The position numbers were made by a program, and so were the translations under genes. The notes under the pieces were generated by a model, which searched no databases, was not told where the DNA came from, and worked only from the letters and a program-made list of their open reading frames with translations. From contig PAZL01000067.1 in the NCBI GenBank assembly GCA_002715485.1, forward strand, positions 1 through 32,165: a stretch of 32,165 bases of DNA. Direction: 5' to 3'. How positions within the stretch are numbered: the first letter of the stretch is position 1; each line of letters opens with the position of its first letter. This document shows positions 24,570 through 32,165 of the stretch, piece after piece. Source of the DNA: Aequorivita sp. (GTDB lineage: Bacteria > Bacteroidota > Bacteroidia > Flavobacteriales > Flavobacteriaceae).

Positions 24570-25137
24570 CTTCGGTTTTGGTTTTGTCAACTAATTGTAC
24601 TCCTTGGTTTTTTCTGGATAGAAAGGTAGTGAAATCTTCACTGCTGTCAAACCCAACGGCACCATCATTATAGGAGCCGTCCTTAAATTTTATTTGATAG
24701 GGTTGGTCTGTGAAGACCCATTTGTTTTTTTGGTCCCAATAAAGCTGATTGGCCTTTAAGACTACGCTGTCTGCGGTTATAACCACAACATTGCTTCGCA
24801 GATCCACCAATCCGGTTTCGTCAAATTGTATGGCATAGTCTGCTGTTACAGTGTTTTTTTTGCCGTTTTCATCCCAAAACCGCACTTCAATTCCATTTGG
24901 AAATTCTTTGTAGGGAAATTCAAGGTTTGAGTAATCCAGTAATTTTTCAGCTAAGAGGTTGGTCACCAATTTCCCCGAGTCAGTATATTTAAAGTTGATG
25001 TCTTTGCCTTCGGCAATGGGAGCGCCATCAGAAAGCCCCATTTTTTTTACATTTTGGTAATTGCTTTCACATGCAAAAAGCGTGATGGCCAATACCAGGA
25101 CCATCACGCTTTTAAACATATTTATAGTGGTGTACAT
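24559..25137 (-). CDS. lptC: LPS export periplasmic protein LptC
   Basis: A 192-residue protein with an N-terminal hydrophobic signal and lipobox-like LFAC (Cys23 from the 25137 start). The core reads as an LptC domain: ISFKYTDSGK-like entry, then beta-strand repeats GIEVRFWDENGKKNTVTADYA and LRSNVVVITADSVVLKANQLYW with the terminal DQPYQIKF. LptC links the LptBFG ABC complex to the LptA bridge. Two starts are possible: ATG at 25137, 2 nt after the TPR gene stop, and ATG at 25119. A terminator-like hairpin covers its first 21 codons (25076-25113), making the second start notable. Confidence 0.85.
   Translation of the reverse strand: MYTTINMFKSVMVLVLAITLFACESNYQNVKKMGLSDGAPIAEGKDINFKYTDSGKLVTNLLAEKLLDYSNLEFPYKEFPNGIEVRFWDENGKKNTVTADYAIQFDETGLVDLRSNVVVITADSVVLKANQLYWDQKNKWVFTDQPYQIKFKDGSYNDGAVGFDSSEDFTTFLSRKNQGVQLVDKTKTEDVK
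25076..25113 (-). promoter_or_regulatory. Terminator-like hairpin inside the lptC 5' coding region
   Basis: Perfect 13-bp inverted repeat AAAAGCGTGATGG (25076-25088) and CCATCACGCTTTT (25101-25113) with a 12-nt loop. On the minus strand the stem is followed by U-rich sequence (TTTTTGC), as in an intrinsic terminator; the plus strand also has a short T-run. It lies over the signal-peptide codons of lptC, about 30 nt after the TPR gene stop, so it could partially attenuate transcription into lptC. Confidence 0.55.
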
Positions 25138-25139
25138 TC

Positions 25140-26504
25140 TTATAAGTTAGGAACTCTTACGCTTCCGCCAACCCAACAGTTAAAGGTAACTGTTTTTCCA
25201 GCCATACCTTCAGTAAAAATATCGCTTGCCTGAGGGGCACGAGCTCTATAAGAACTTGCTGCTGCTTTTGCATTGCCTGCAATGGTTCCATCCACACGGG
25301 CTGCTTTATCCATCATATCTGCTGCAAGCCAGTACATAGCTCTTTTTTCAAATACCGTGGTGCCACAGTTGTTTGCGCTATCGGCATACATTGTGCCAAT
25401 TTTGTAATAAGCCATACCAGCAGATGGTTTTACTTCCAGCATCTTGTTGTAATAATTTCTTGCAGTTCCATAGCTGCCTTTTTTGCGGTAGTTTTCTGCT
25501 ATACTATAATAAATTGAAGCTTTTTTTCCTTTGTCCGTCTGCAGGTCTGCTGCTTGATTAAAATAATCCAAGGCGGTACTAGCTTTGCCATCTTTTTCGG
25601 CAAGTTTTCCTAAATAATAGGCAGATTCTGCGGAAGGCTCCAAATTGTGCAATTCCTGAACGAGTTTAAAGAACAAAGGATCATCACAATCTTTAGCACT
25701 TAAACGGCCAGCTGCATTCTTAAGCCAGTTTACATCAGTCTTCTTATTTTCAAAATCTTTATTGTACAGTGGAATTAAGTTATCGCAATCTGCCAATTGG
25801 CCTAACTTTCCATTTACACTTCCTTCAACAGTTGCATATACCCCAAGATTGTTTTCATAAACATCTTTTGCGCGTTGCTCTTTACTGGTAAGTGCTGTAC
25901 CTGCTTCTTCTTTGTCCATTAAAGGAGTAAGCTTGGATGCAAGGCTGTTCTTTTCGGCATCAATTTTATCGATTACAATATCGTATAGGTTAAAAATATC
26001 CTGAAGATCTTTTTGGCCCTCGTTATGTAAATCTACAGCCAATGAGAAATAGGCATATAGGCTTTTTCCACTTGTAAAGTTTTCTGGATCTTTTTTAAAT
26101 GCTTCGTCAAATGCCTTGAATTGTTCAGCTTTTGAGCCTATGTTGTTGTCATACTTAATTTGGGCGATGGTTGAAAGCACATCACCTTCTTTTGTTTGGT
26201 CAGGAAAGTTTTGCAATCTCAGTTCCCAGGCGTGGATAAGGTCATTCACTTTGCTTTTATCTCCTTTTTCTTCAACAAAATATTCAAACATTTTTACTCC
26301 ATATTGATAGATGGCAATATGGTATCCTGGGCATTCCTTAATTAGTTTTTCGTAATATGGAAGAGCGGCCTCGTAATTTTTTATTTTAGCCGGTTCTGTA
26401 AAATAAGAAAGGGATATTGCACAATCATCGGGAGCTTGAGCAAAAGAATTTCCAGAGAAGGAAAGCAGAAGGATTGTAAATAGTAAAATAAATTTTGTTT
26501 TCAT
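25140..26504 (-). CDS. Tetratricopeptide-repeat periplasmic protein
   Basis: I choose the ATG at 26504 (MKTKFILLFTILLLSFSGNSFAQ) because it opens a clear signal peptide cleaved near AQA-PDD; upstream in-frame codons would overlap the preceding gene. The 454-residue protein contains TPR-like helical pairs: an N-terminal pair around DYEAALPYYEKLI, and a C-terminal array (SAYYLGKLAEKDGKASTALDYFNQA, IYYSIAENYRKKGSYGTARNYYNKM, GMAYYKIGTMYADS). It has a long helical centre. Such proteins scaffold envelope complexes. It sits between the outer membrane protein and lptC in a block conserved in flavobacteria from memory. Confidence 0.82.
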   Translation of the reverse strand: MKTKFILLFTILLLSFSGNSFAQAPDDCAISLSYFTEPAKIKNYEAALPYYEKLIKECPGYHIAIYQYGVKMFEYFVEEKGDKSKVNDLIHAWELRLQNFPDQTKEGDVLSTIAQIKYDNNIGSKAEQFKAFDEAFKKDPENFTSGKSLYAYFSLAVDLHNEGQKDLQDIFNLYDIVIDKIDAEKNSLASKLTPLMDKEEAGTALTSKEQRAKDVYENNLGVYATVEGSVNGKLGQLADCDNLIPLYNKDFENKKTDVNWLKNAAGRLSAKDCDDPLFFKLVQELHNLEPSAESAYYLGKLAEKDGKASTALDYFNQAADLQTDKGKKASIYYSIAENYRKKGSYGTARNYYNKMLEVKPSAGMAYYKIGTMYADSANNCGTTVFEKRAMYWLAADMMDKAARVDGTIAGNAKAAASSYRARAPQASDIFTEGMAGKTVTFNCWVGGSVRVPNL

Positions 26505-26523
26505 GGTATTAGAATTATTGGTA

Positions 26524-27762
26524 TTAATCATATAATCTTTTTTCGAACCAACGGTCATTTAATGAGAAGCTTAAAAAGGTATTAAAAAAGTTTTCCTGTA
26601 TCAAACTAAAGTCAGTGGTTCCACGTCTTCCGATTTCAAAACCTAAATTTGCGTTTGAGAATAATCGGCCTACGGGCAAACCTAGTCCAAAAGATATGCC
26701 AAACTCGTTTATGTCTTGTCCATTCACGTTTAAGCCTGTTTGCTCATATCTAGCTCCTGCTCGGTATACAACTCTTTTAAAGTAATTTCCAAAAGAATTA
26801 TAATTTGGAATATAATATCCTCCTAATCGAAACTTAGAAGCATTTTCATAGGTTATGTTGTCAATGGTGAAAGACCTGTTTGTAAAATTACTTGTTTTTT
26901 GGTTGGTATATTCTGCACCTAAAGCCCAGTGTTTTGGCTCACCAATAGCAGCGCCGATTGTAAATTGGGACGGAAAGGTAAAATCTGTATCTGAAACGGT
27001 GACTTCTCTTTCATCAACTGTGAAAATACCCGCAGGTATAATAGATACTGTGGCAATTCTTCTATAGTTTTCTGCAGTAAAATTAGTTCCCGGGGTGAAC
27101 GTTACCGAGCCTGTAAATTCTAGATTTTCAGTTACCATTCTTTTATACATTGCTCCAAAATTGAAGCTGAAGCCAAGAATATCAGATCTGTTAAATGTAC
27201 GCGTACCATATTGAAGGTCGCCTTTTTGGGTAATAGCGGTATTTTCTATTTTACCAAAATTGTAATTTGCGTCAATACCTATACTAAGTTCGGGCGTTAC
27301 TTGATAACCGAGAGAAAGATAAGCTCTGTTTAAGCCACCGCTGCCTTCATATTGTGTGAGGCCATCAGGTAACTCGGAATAAAAATTATAGCCCACTGAA
27401 GTATAAGGAATAACTCCAAAGCCCATTCCAAATTTTCCCATCGGAATACCCATAGCAATATAATCTAGAGTGGTTGTGGAAACATTTTGACTGTCTGTTT
27501 CGTTTTTTTGTGTCGAGGCTTTATGACTTCCGCCTACAGAAAAGTTAACCAACCGCAAACTTGAATATGCTGCTGGATTTTGAAGATTAAGGTGGATGCT
27601 GTCCGAGAAAACACCCAATCCTCCCATAGTTCTGTTTTCAACTGTTCCACGAAATTTTAAGGTACCAATACCATAATAGGAATATGGAGATGTGGTTCCT
27701 TCCTGGGCCACTGTTACACCTGCAATAAGTATAAATAAACCGACTATTATTTGTCTAAACAT
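26524..27762 (-). CDS. Outer membrane beta-barrel protein (FadL/PorV-like), uncharacterised
   Basis: Start set at the ATG at 27762, which overlaps the coaX stop (TGATG); the extra TTG codon upstream is dispensable. The 412-residue protein has a signal peptide ending at VAQ, a PYSYYGIG/LGVFSD segment and a long series of amphipathic beta strands with an NPAAYSSL motif near residue 60, which I associate with FadL- or PorV-type barrels. The C-terminus ends RWFEKRLYD. Probably an outer membrane channel or anchor; substrate unknown. It is translationally coupled to coaX and 19 nt upstream of the TPR protein. Confidence 0.75.
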   Translation of the reverse strand: MFRQIIVGLFILIAGVTVAQEGTTSPYSYYGIGTLKFRGTVENRTMGGLGVFSDSIHLNLQNPAAYSSLRLVNFSVGGSHKASTQKNETDSQNVSTTTLDYIAMGIPMGKFGMGFGVIPYTSVGYNFYSELPDGLTQYEGSGGLNRAYLSLGYQVTPELSIGIDANYNFGKIENTAITQKGDLQYGTRTFNRSDILGFSFNFGAMYKRMVTENLEFTGSVTFTPGTNFTAENYRRIATVSIIPAGIFTVDEREVTVSDTDFTFPSQFTIGAAIGEPKHWALGAEYTNQKTSNFTNRSFTIDNITYENASKFRLGGYYIPNYNSFGNYFKRVVYRAGARYEQTGLNVNGQDINEFGISFGLGLPVGRLFSNANLGFEIGRRGTTDFSLIQENFFNTFLSFSLNDRWFEKRLYD

Positions 27763-28490
27763 CAATGTTTGTTATATTCTAGGATATGGTTCAAGCCCTC
27801 CAATAAAAAATTTGAGTTGGCAAAGATGTCATTTTTTATGGTATCTCGCAAAAAATGTGCGTCTCCTCCTGTTAAAATAACTGTTAAATTCTCGTAATTA
27901 TTTTTATAAGCTTCAATAAAGCCATCTATTTCGTACAAAACCCCGTTCACAACTCCAGTGTGTATAGATGTTGCGGTGTTGTTTCCTGTTAATAATTTTG
28001 AATTGTTTGCTTCCAATAACGGTAGTTTGTCCGTAAACGTATGTAAAGATTTATATCGCAACGATATTCCAGGTGAAATTGAACCCCCCATATATTCTTT
28101 TTCTGAACTAATAAAATCATAGGTTATACAAGTTCCTGCATCGATCACCAGCATATTTTTATTTGGATATAAATGTGTTGCTGCACTCGCTAATGCAATG
28201 CGATCCATACCCAAGGTTTGGGGGGTTTTGTATTTATTGATGAATGGAACTTTGGTCGTGTGGTCCAACAGTAAAACACTACAGAGCTTTTTAAGTTTTG
28301 AAAATTGTTGCTCTGAAAAGTGGGCAACCGAGGAAACGATGCAATTATTTATAGAAGGGAAATTTTCAAAAAAATCACTCAGAGTAGTCAAAAAATCTGC
28401 TTTTACACAGGTTTTTTTATGTTTTAAGATTCCAGAATCAAACACCGCAAGCTTTACAAGCGTGTTCCCAACATCAATTACAAGATTCAT
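27762..28490 (-). CDS. coaX: Type III pantothenate kinase
   Basis: A 242-residue ASKHA-fold kinase for the first step of coenzyme A synthesis (pantothenate to 4'-phosphopantothenate). Motifs are intact: DVGNT (6-10), GMDRIALASA (94-103), IDAGTCITYD (116-125), GGSISPGISLR (135-145) and the C-terminal ILTGGDAHFL. Type III enzymes need a monovalent cation and are not inhibited by CoA, and are shorter than type I. Its stop overlaps the outer membrane protein start by one base, so it heads the operon leading to ppiD-type genes. The 145 nt upstream separates it from a divergent tRNA gene. Confidence 0.95.
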   Translation of the reverse strand: MNLVIDVGNTLVKLAVFDSGILKHKKTCVKADFLTTLSDFFENFPSINNCIVSSVAHFSEQQFSKLKKLCSVLLLDHTTKVPFINKYKTPQTLGMDRIALASAATHLYPNKNMLVIDAGTCITYDFISSEKEYMGGSISPGISLRYKSLHTFTDKLPLLEANNSKLLTGNNTATSIHTGVVNGVLYEIDGFIEAYKNNYENLTVILTGGDAHFLRDTIKNDIFANSNFLLEGLNHILEYNKH

Positions 28491-28592
28491 TTTTTTGAAT
28501 AAGGCATTAAAATTACAACTACCCTAACGAAGTAATTGTTAAGGCTCTATTAAATTGAACACAGATTATCTGTTTATTTTTTTAATTATTGT

Positions 28593-28622
28593 TTTGCAAA
28601 AACGAAAATAGCTTTATATTTG
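28593..28622 (+). promoter_or_regulatory. Bacteroidota-type promoter of tRNA-Phe
   Basis: TTTG at 28593-28596 and TATATTTG at 28615-28622, exactly matching the -33 TTTG and -7 TAnnTTTG consensus, with an 18-nt spacer. The tRNA begins 14 nt after the -7 box, which fits a short 5' leader. Confidence 0.8.
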
Positions 28623-28635
28623 CCGTCTCAATAAT

Positions 28636-28708
<73 letters not shown>

Positions 28709-28712
28709 CATT

Positions 28713-28748
28713 AAATCCCTAAGCATATTGCTTGGGGATTTTTGTTTT
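28713..28748 (+). terminator. Terminator of tRNA-Phe
   Basis: AAATCCCTAAGCA (28713-28725) pairs with TGCTTGGGGATTT (28729-28741) through a 3-nt loop with one G-T wobble, then TTTTTG TTTT follows. It lies 5 nt after the tRNA. Confidence 0.85.
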
Positions 28749-28755
28749 AAATAAC

Positions 28756-29670
28756 TTACTTTATCATCTCATCAAAAGGTATAATGGTTTCAAATCCTTT
28801 TTTTCTGAAATAATCCATCTCATTTTTATCGCCTGAAGCCAAAATAAAATCGCCGCCCCAGGCACCCAAGCTTTTAATAGTATTAGGGTAATCACTAAAT
28901 AATTGTTTTTTTATAGTTGGTAGGTTAATGGTTTCTGAAATGATTTCCTCGTGTGCATTCATCAATTGTTCAAAATCTGAAAGCGAATAACAGATCAATA
29001 ATTTATTGCTGATGTCTGAAATTCTTTGAAGGGTTTTTTCATATACTGAAGAGTTTTTGTATTTCGCAATCCCTTCCTTACTGTCCTGTTTTTGGTTCAA
29101 ATGCACAAAAAATAACGAGTCTGTAAAGCTCCAGGAAAGGTGTACTTTTCTAAATTTAGGAATACCTTTTTTAATTTCATATAAAAGAGGAGCATCGGTT
29201 TGCGCCGCTGCGATATCATAACCGCTTCCGCCAAAGCTGTTAGCGAGCAAAGCGAAACCATCCACTTTTGCCCATTGAGCTATATTGTTTATTAAAGTTG
29301 AGGAAGTGCCCAAGCCCCAATTTCTAGGAAAATCCAGTTTGGTGATGATATGCATTCCTTGATTTTCACATAGAAAATCAGGGTTAAGCTTTCTGGCTTC
29401 GTTAAGTATTTTGGAAAGTGTTTCGGAAATTTCATTTCGGTTTTTGCTTTCAAAATTCTTTAAATCGAAAAAATCCTCAAACCAAAGAGCCCCATTTTCA
29501 TCAAGACTTTTCCAATGAATTATTTCTTTTTTTGAAGCAGAGACTTCTAAAGATTGCCCATATTTTGTTGGTATGGCTAGGGCTGTAGCGCCATCGAGCA
29601 CTACATATTCTCCCGTGAGCAATAATTTTCCGTTGCTGTAAAATTTCTTCTTCAAATTTCTAAAATTCAA
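28756..29670 (-). CDS. GYDIA-family GHMP kinase (mevalonate-pathway type)
   Basis: A 304-residue small-molecule kinase of the GHMP fold. It has the N-terminal SNGKLLLTGEYVVLDG (12-27), the ATP-binding loop GLGTSST (119-125), the signature GSGYDIA (148-154) that gives the GYDIA subfamily its name, and the C-terminal GAWGGDFILASG. Neighbouring HMG-CoA reductase suggests a mevalonate or phosphomevalonate kinase role, though the substrate of this subfamily is not firmly known to me. There is no ATG before the conserved domain; the usable starts are TTG at 29670 or TTG at 29655 (second fits MKKF-type relatives). It lies 3 nt after mvaA. Confidence 0.85.
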   Translation of the reverse strand: MNFRNLKKKFYSNGKLLLTGEYVVLDGATALAIPTKYGQSLEVSASKKEIIHWKSLDENGALWFEDFFDLKNFESKNRNEISETLSKILNEARKLNPDFLCENQGMHIITKLDFPRNWGLGTSSTLINNIAQWAKVDGFALLANSFGGSGYDIAAAQTDAPLLYEIKKGIPKFRKVHLSWSFTDSLFFVHLNQKQDSKEGIAKYKNSSVYEKTLQRISDISNKLLICYSLSDFEQLMNAHEEIISETINLPTIKKQLFSDYPNTIKSLGAWGGDFILASGDKNEMDYFRKKGFETIIPFDEMIK

Positions 29671-29673
29671 AAC

Positions 29674-30990
29674 CTATCGGTCTCTCAATCGTTTCAAAAA
29701 ATCTGCGGCAGAGCTATGCGAAACTGGTTTTCTCATAAAATATTCCATCGCTTTTTCCTTTTCTTCTTTTGTAGCGTGCAGTTGGTTCAAAATGTTCATC
29801 AAATGCATTTTCATATGACCCTTTTGTATTCCGGTTGTCACCAAAGAGCGTACCGCGGCAAAATTTTGTGCAAGTCCGGCAACGGCCATGATTTTCATTA
29901 ATTCCTTTGCGTTCGGTTTTTGAAGAACTTCAAAAGCAAGTTTTGTTAAAGGGTGAAGTGAGGTCAAGCCACCAACCGTACCAATCGCCAAAGGTAATTC
30001 AATCCAAAATGTAAAAATATCGTCTTCTATTTTGGCGTGCGTCAAACTTCCATAATAACTATTTCTGGCCGCAAAAGCGTGAACGCCGGCCTCCACCGCA
30101 CGAAAATCGTTGCCTGTTGCCAACACAACCGCATCTATTCCGTTCATTATTCCCTTGTTGTGTGTTACTGCCCGTCGGGTTTCGGTTTTTGCAATTTCAA
30201 TGGCGCGGACAAATTTTTCGGCAAATTGCTTGCCTTCGTAATGTTTTGTGGTAAGTTCTTCCACTTTGCAGCTCACTTCCGCACGCACCAAGCATTCGGG
30301 AACGTAGTTGGAAAGTATGCTCATCACAACTTCCGGGTAAGTTTCTTTTTGCTGAAAAGTTTCAAAATTTTTGGCTTCTTCCTCAAATGTTTGCGCCATT
30401 TGTTCCAAACAACTGTTGATGAAATTGGCGCCCATGGCATCCAGCGTTTCAAAAGTGGCATGAAGGTAATAGTAGCCCTCTAAGATATGGGATTTGTCCA
30501 CTAGCGAAAGCTCCAAAATTCCACCGCCCCTCGCTTTCATATTCTTTTCAATGGATTGGATGCTTTTAAGAAGTTTTGGTTTTACAGTTTCAAAAAAAGC
30601 ATGGATGCTTTTTTCACTTCCGTAGAAATTGAAATGAATCTGCCCATTTTTTTCTGTGGAAATAACATCAGCTTTAAATCCGCCGCGTTCCAGCCAAAAT
30701 TTTGCTGCATTGCTGGCTGCTGCCACGACTGAGCTTTCCTCTGTAACCATAGGCAGGGCAAAAAGTTTTTCGTTTATCAAAAAATTAGGTGCAATACCGA
30801 AAGGCAAGTAATAGTTTGAAAGTGTATTTTCTATAAAATCATCGTGAAGCTGTTGCAGTTGAACATCTTCATTCCAATACTTTTTTAAGATTTGTACGGA
30901 ATCAGGATTGTTTTGTAAATAGTTTTCTGCAAGCCAATTAATTTTTTCCTGCTTTGATTTTTTTGAAAATCCAGAAACTGGTTGGTCCAT
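29674..30990 (-). CDS. mvaA: Hydroxymethylglutaryl-CoA reductase, class II type
   Basis: A 438-residue HMG-CoA reductase of the shorter bacterial class. Catalytic residues by alignment to the Pseudomonas mevalonii enzyme: E54 in ENTLSNYYLPFG (Glu83), K279 in THNKGIMNG (Lys267), D295 in ATGNDFRA (Asp283) and H392 in GIQKGHMKMH (His381). Other anchors are MVTEESSVVAAASNAA (81-96), MGANFINS and GTVGGLTSLHP. Class II enzymes catalyse the reversible NAD(P)H-dependent reduction of HMG-CoA to mevalonate; in flavobacteria they serve isoprenoid synthesis rather than degradation. It heads a two-gene unit with the GYDIA kinase. Confidence 0.93.
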   Translation of the reverse strand: MDQPVSGFSKKSKQEKINWLAENYLQNNPDSVQILKKYWNEDVQLQQLHDDFIENTLSNYYLPFGIAPNFLINEKLFALPMVTEESSVVAAASNAAKFWLERGGFKADVISTEKNGQIHFNFYGSEKSIHAFFETVKPKLLKSIQSIEKNMKARGGGILELSLVDKSHILEGYYYLHATFETLDAMGANFINSCLEQMAQTFEEEAKNFETFQQKETYPEVVMSILSNYVPECLVRAEVSCKVEELTTKHYEGKQFAEKFVRAIEIAKTETRRAVTHNKGIMNGIDAVVLATGNDFRAVEAGVHAFAARNSYYGSLTHAKIEDDIFTFWIELPLAIGTVGGLTSLHPLTKLAFEVLQKPNAKELMKIMAVAGLAQNFAAVRSLVTTGIQKGHMKMHLMNILNQLHATKEEKEKAMEYFMRKPVSHSSAADFLKRLRDR

Positions 30991-31012
30991 TTATATAAAT
31001 ATCATTTAGTTG

Positions 31013-31020
31013 CAAAGATA
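31013..31020 (-). promoter_or_regulatory. Candidate -7 box of the mvaA operon
   Basis: On the minus strand TATCTTTG (31020-31013) is a perfect TAnnTTTG match, 23 nt upstream of the mvaA start. I see no convincing -33 TTTG at the right distance, so only the -7 element is supported. Confidence 0.45.
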
Positions 31021-31058
31021 GTGTTTCGGTATAGTTTCTCTATGATCATTTAATAAAG

Positions 31059-31100
31059 AAAAGGTTTTTGAGGACTAAAATCTGTTCTCAAAAACCTTTT
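31059..31100 (-). terminator. Bidirectional-type hairpin terminator after the THX gene
   Basis: AAAAGGTTTTTGAG (31059-31072) and CTCAAAAACCTTTT (31087-31100) form a perfect 14-bp stem with a 14-nt loop. On the minus strand it ends TTTTCTTTATT, 27 nt after the THX stop. It insulates the ribosomal gene from mvaA. Confidence 0.75.
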
Positions 31101-31127
31101 GCATTCAACTTAAAACGAAAATCTATT

Positions 31128-31259
31128 TTAAGTTTCTTTTATCTGGGCATCCTTTGTTGGTTTTGGACGTACATTAAATTTTTTTCGTTTCGGGCGTAAT
31201 TTTCCAAAACTGCCAATGCTAATCTTGCCACGTTTCGTTTTCTTGTCACCTTTACCCAT
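31128..31259 (-). CDS. 30S ribosomal protein THX
   Basis: A 43-residue, very basic protein beginning MGKGDKKTKRGKISIGSFGKLRP, which matches the THX family (about 26-45 residues, N-terminal MGKGD(K/R)KT and RGKI-GS-GK pattern) that fills a cavity at the head of the 30S subunit. ATG at 31257-31259, TAA at 31128-31130. The C-terminal half (KKFNVRPKPTKDAQIKET) is longer than in Thermus Thx. It starts inside the TAATG stop/start overlap with the preceding 42-codon gene. Confidence 0.9.
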   Translation of the reverse strand: MGKGDKKTKRGKISIGSFGKLRPKRKKFNVRPKPTKDAQIKET

Positions 31260-31387
31260 TATTTTTTGTTTTGTTGTTTTTTGATGGTTTTTTTATCAAT
31301 ATCAAATTCATTGGTTTTTTGGTTGGTATTTCCCGTAGGGTTTGTGGGATTTTTTTGCTCTGTATTTCTTTCAAATTTCTTATCCAT
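31259..31387 (-). CDS. Small basic hydrophilic protein, 42 aa, coupled to THX
   Basis: ATG at 31385-31387 and TAA at 31259-31261, overlapping the THX start as TAATG. The 42 residues are rich in Lys, Asn and Thr (start MDKKFERNTEQKNPTNPTGN) with no hydrophobic segment, cysteine or known motif. The exact overlap with a real ribosomal gene, a clear terminator after the pair and good open-frame preservation support expression. It could be a leader peptide that tunes THX translation or a small RNA-binding protein; neither is established. Confidence 0.55.
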   Translation of the reverse strand: MDKKFERNTEQKNPTNPTGNTNQKTNEFDIDKKTIKKQQNKK

Positions 31388-31472
31388 AATTCTGTCTTTA
31401 TTCGATTAAAATTGAATTTCTAATATAAAAAATACAAATCACAAATTCCCTTAAACCCTTGCTAAAGAATGG

Positions 31473-32165
31473 TTAAACCTTCCGAAGTGAACCCACAAAC
31501 GCTGAAATTCCTGCTATTCCTTTTTCTGAAAGCATTTTTATAAATGCACTGCCAATGATTGCACCTTTAGTATGATTTGTTGCTTGCTGAAATGTTTCCA
31601 GATTATTTATTCCGAACCCTACAATTTGTGGGTTTTTAAGTTGAAGTGCTTCAATTCTTTTAAAATAAACTTCTTGTTCGCCCCCAAAACCGGATGAACT
31701 ACCGGTAACGCTGGCGCTACTCACCATATAAATAAACCCTCCAGAAGCTGCATCAATCTTTCGGATGCGTTCTTCGGATGTTTGCGGGGTGATCAAAAAG
31801 ATGTTCAGCAGCCCATATTTTTTGAATATTTCAGCATAATGTTCTTCATATTCTGCCAATGGAAGATCGGGGAGAATTAAACCGTCAATGCCAATTTCAG
31901 CACATTTTCGGCAGAAATTTTCCACACCGAATTGGAGTACGGGATTAAAATATCCCATAATTATCAATGGAATGGAAACCTTTTTTCGGATGTCTTTTAA
32001 TTGCTGAAAAAGCAATTCGGTAGTCATTCCATTTTTTAAAGCAGCTTGCGAGCTTGCTTGAATGGTCGGGCCATCAGCCAATGGATCACTGAAAGGCAAA
32101 CCGATTTCAACCATATCTACACCATTGTTTTCCAACTGTTGAAGGATTTCAACCGTGTCGTCCAA
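31473..32165 (-). CDS. trpA: Tryptophan synthase alpha chain, N-terminus beyond window
   Basis: The C-terminal 230 residues of TrpA; the frame runs off the right edge and about 25 N-terminal residues are missing. The catalytic Glu49 and Asp60 equivalents are present in VDMVEIG (E20 of the fragment) and PFSDPLADGP (D31). GYFNPVLQFG, GLILPDLPLAEY, LITPQTSEERI, YMVSSASVTGSS and GFGINNLE complete the TIM-barrel landmarks. The enzyme cleaves indole-3-glycerol phosphate and channels indole to TrpB. Flavobacterial trp operons end in trpA, consistent with the unrelated genes downstream. Confidence 0.95.
   Translation of the reverse strand: MDDTVEILQQLENNGVDMVEIGLPFSDPLADGPTIQASSQAALKNGMTTELLFQQLKDIRKKVSIPLIIMGYFNPVLQFGVENFCRKCAEIGIDGLILPDLPLAEYEEHYAEIFKKYGLLNIFLITPQTSEERIRKIDAASGGFIYMVSSASVTGSSSGFGGEQEVYFKRIEALQLKNPQIVGFGINNLETFQQATNHTKGAIIGSAFIKMLSEKGIAGISAFVGSLRKV

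Noticed and set aside
30037-30483. Plus-strand open frame of 148 codons
   Set aside because: It is antisense to mvaA, whose catalytic motifs are intact; the Cys/Phe/His-rich translation resembles no protein family.

Overview
The window looks like chromosomal DNA of a marine-type member of the Flavobacteriaceae (Bacteroidota). The signs are: AT-rich sequence; a stand-alone tRNA-Phe whose promoter matches the Bacteroidota -33/-7 consensus (TTTG, then TAnnTTTG); 30S protein THX; a class II HMG-CoA reductase next to a GYDIA-type GHMP kinase; a CoaX / outer-membrane protein / TPR / LptC / CorC-like / PpiD run; and almost no Shine-Dalgarno sequences. Nearly all genes are on the minus strand. The exceptions are a truncated Mur ligase at the left edge, a GH113-type lipoprotein and the tRNA.

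Layout. 1-187: 3' end of a Mur ligase, whose terminator lies inside the opposing paiB-like gene. 229-3081: PaiB-like FMN protein, then two overlapping family 2 glycosyltransferases. 3196-6087: two-gene redox module (FAD-dependent oxidoreductase plus a membrane polyferredoxin). 6219-7274: plus-strand glycosidase lipoprotein.

7286-18427 is the most notable part: one uninterrupted minus-strand run of 15 genes built round arsenosugar biosynthesis. In transcription order it holds a CMD/peroxidase-like protein, a 56-aa membrane protein, the radical SAM enzyme ArsS, a periplasmic rhodanese, a TIGR04282-type transferase, a purine nucleoside phosphorylase, the arsenite methyltransferase ArsM, a complete PstS-C-A-B phosphate-type ABC importer without PhoU, a fatty-acid-hydroxylase/sterol-desaturase-like membrane enzyme, a DUF547 lipoprotein, a TIGR04283-type glycosyltransferase and a hemerythrin. 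A coherent reading is: oxyanion uptake by Pst; methylation by ArsM; transfer of a 5'-deoxyadenosyl group to dimethylarsenic by ArsS; removal of adenine by the phosphorylase; glycosylation by the two transferases; and possibly lipid attachment or membrane modification by the hydroxylase-like enzyme. The first, central steps rest on known families; the transporter, phosphorolysis and lipid steps are inference.

18538-20625: a DUF481 beta-barrel protein, a DUF488 protein and a tryptophan 2,3-dioxygenase-family protein. 20760-28490: an envelope-biogenesis block (PpiD-like chaperone, CorC/CNNM protein, small membrane protein, LptC, TPR protein, outer membrane protein, CoaX). 28636-28708: tRNA-Phe with its own promoter and terminator. 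28756-30990: mevalonate-pathway pair. 31128-31387: THX and an overlapping 42-aa basic peptide. 31473-32165: most of trpA, cut by the window edge. No stretch longer than about 200 bases lacks a gene. I saw no insertion sequence, CRISPR array, integrase or rRNA.
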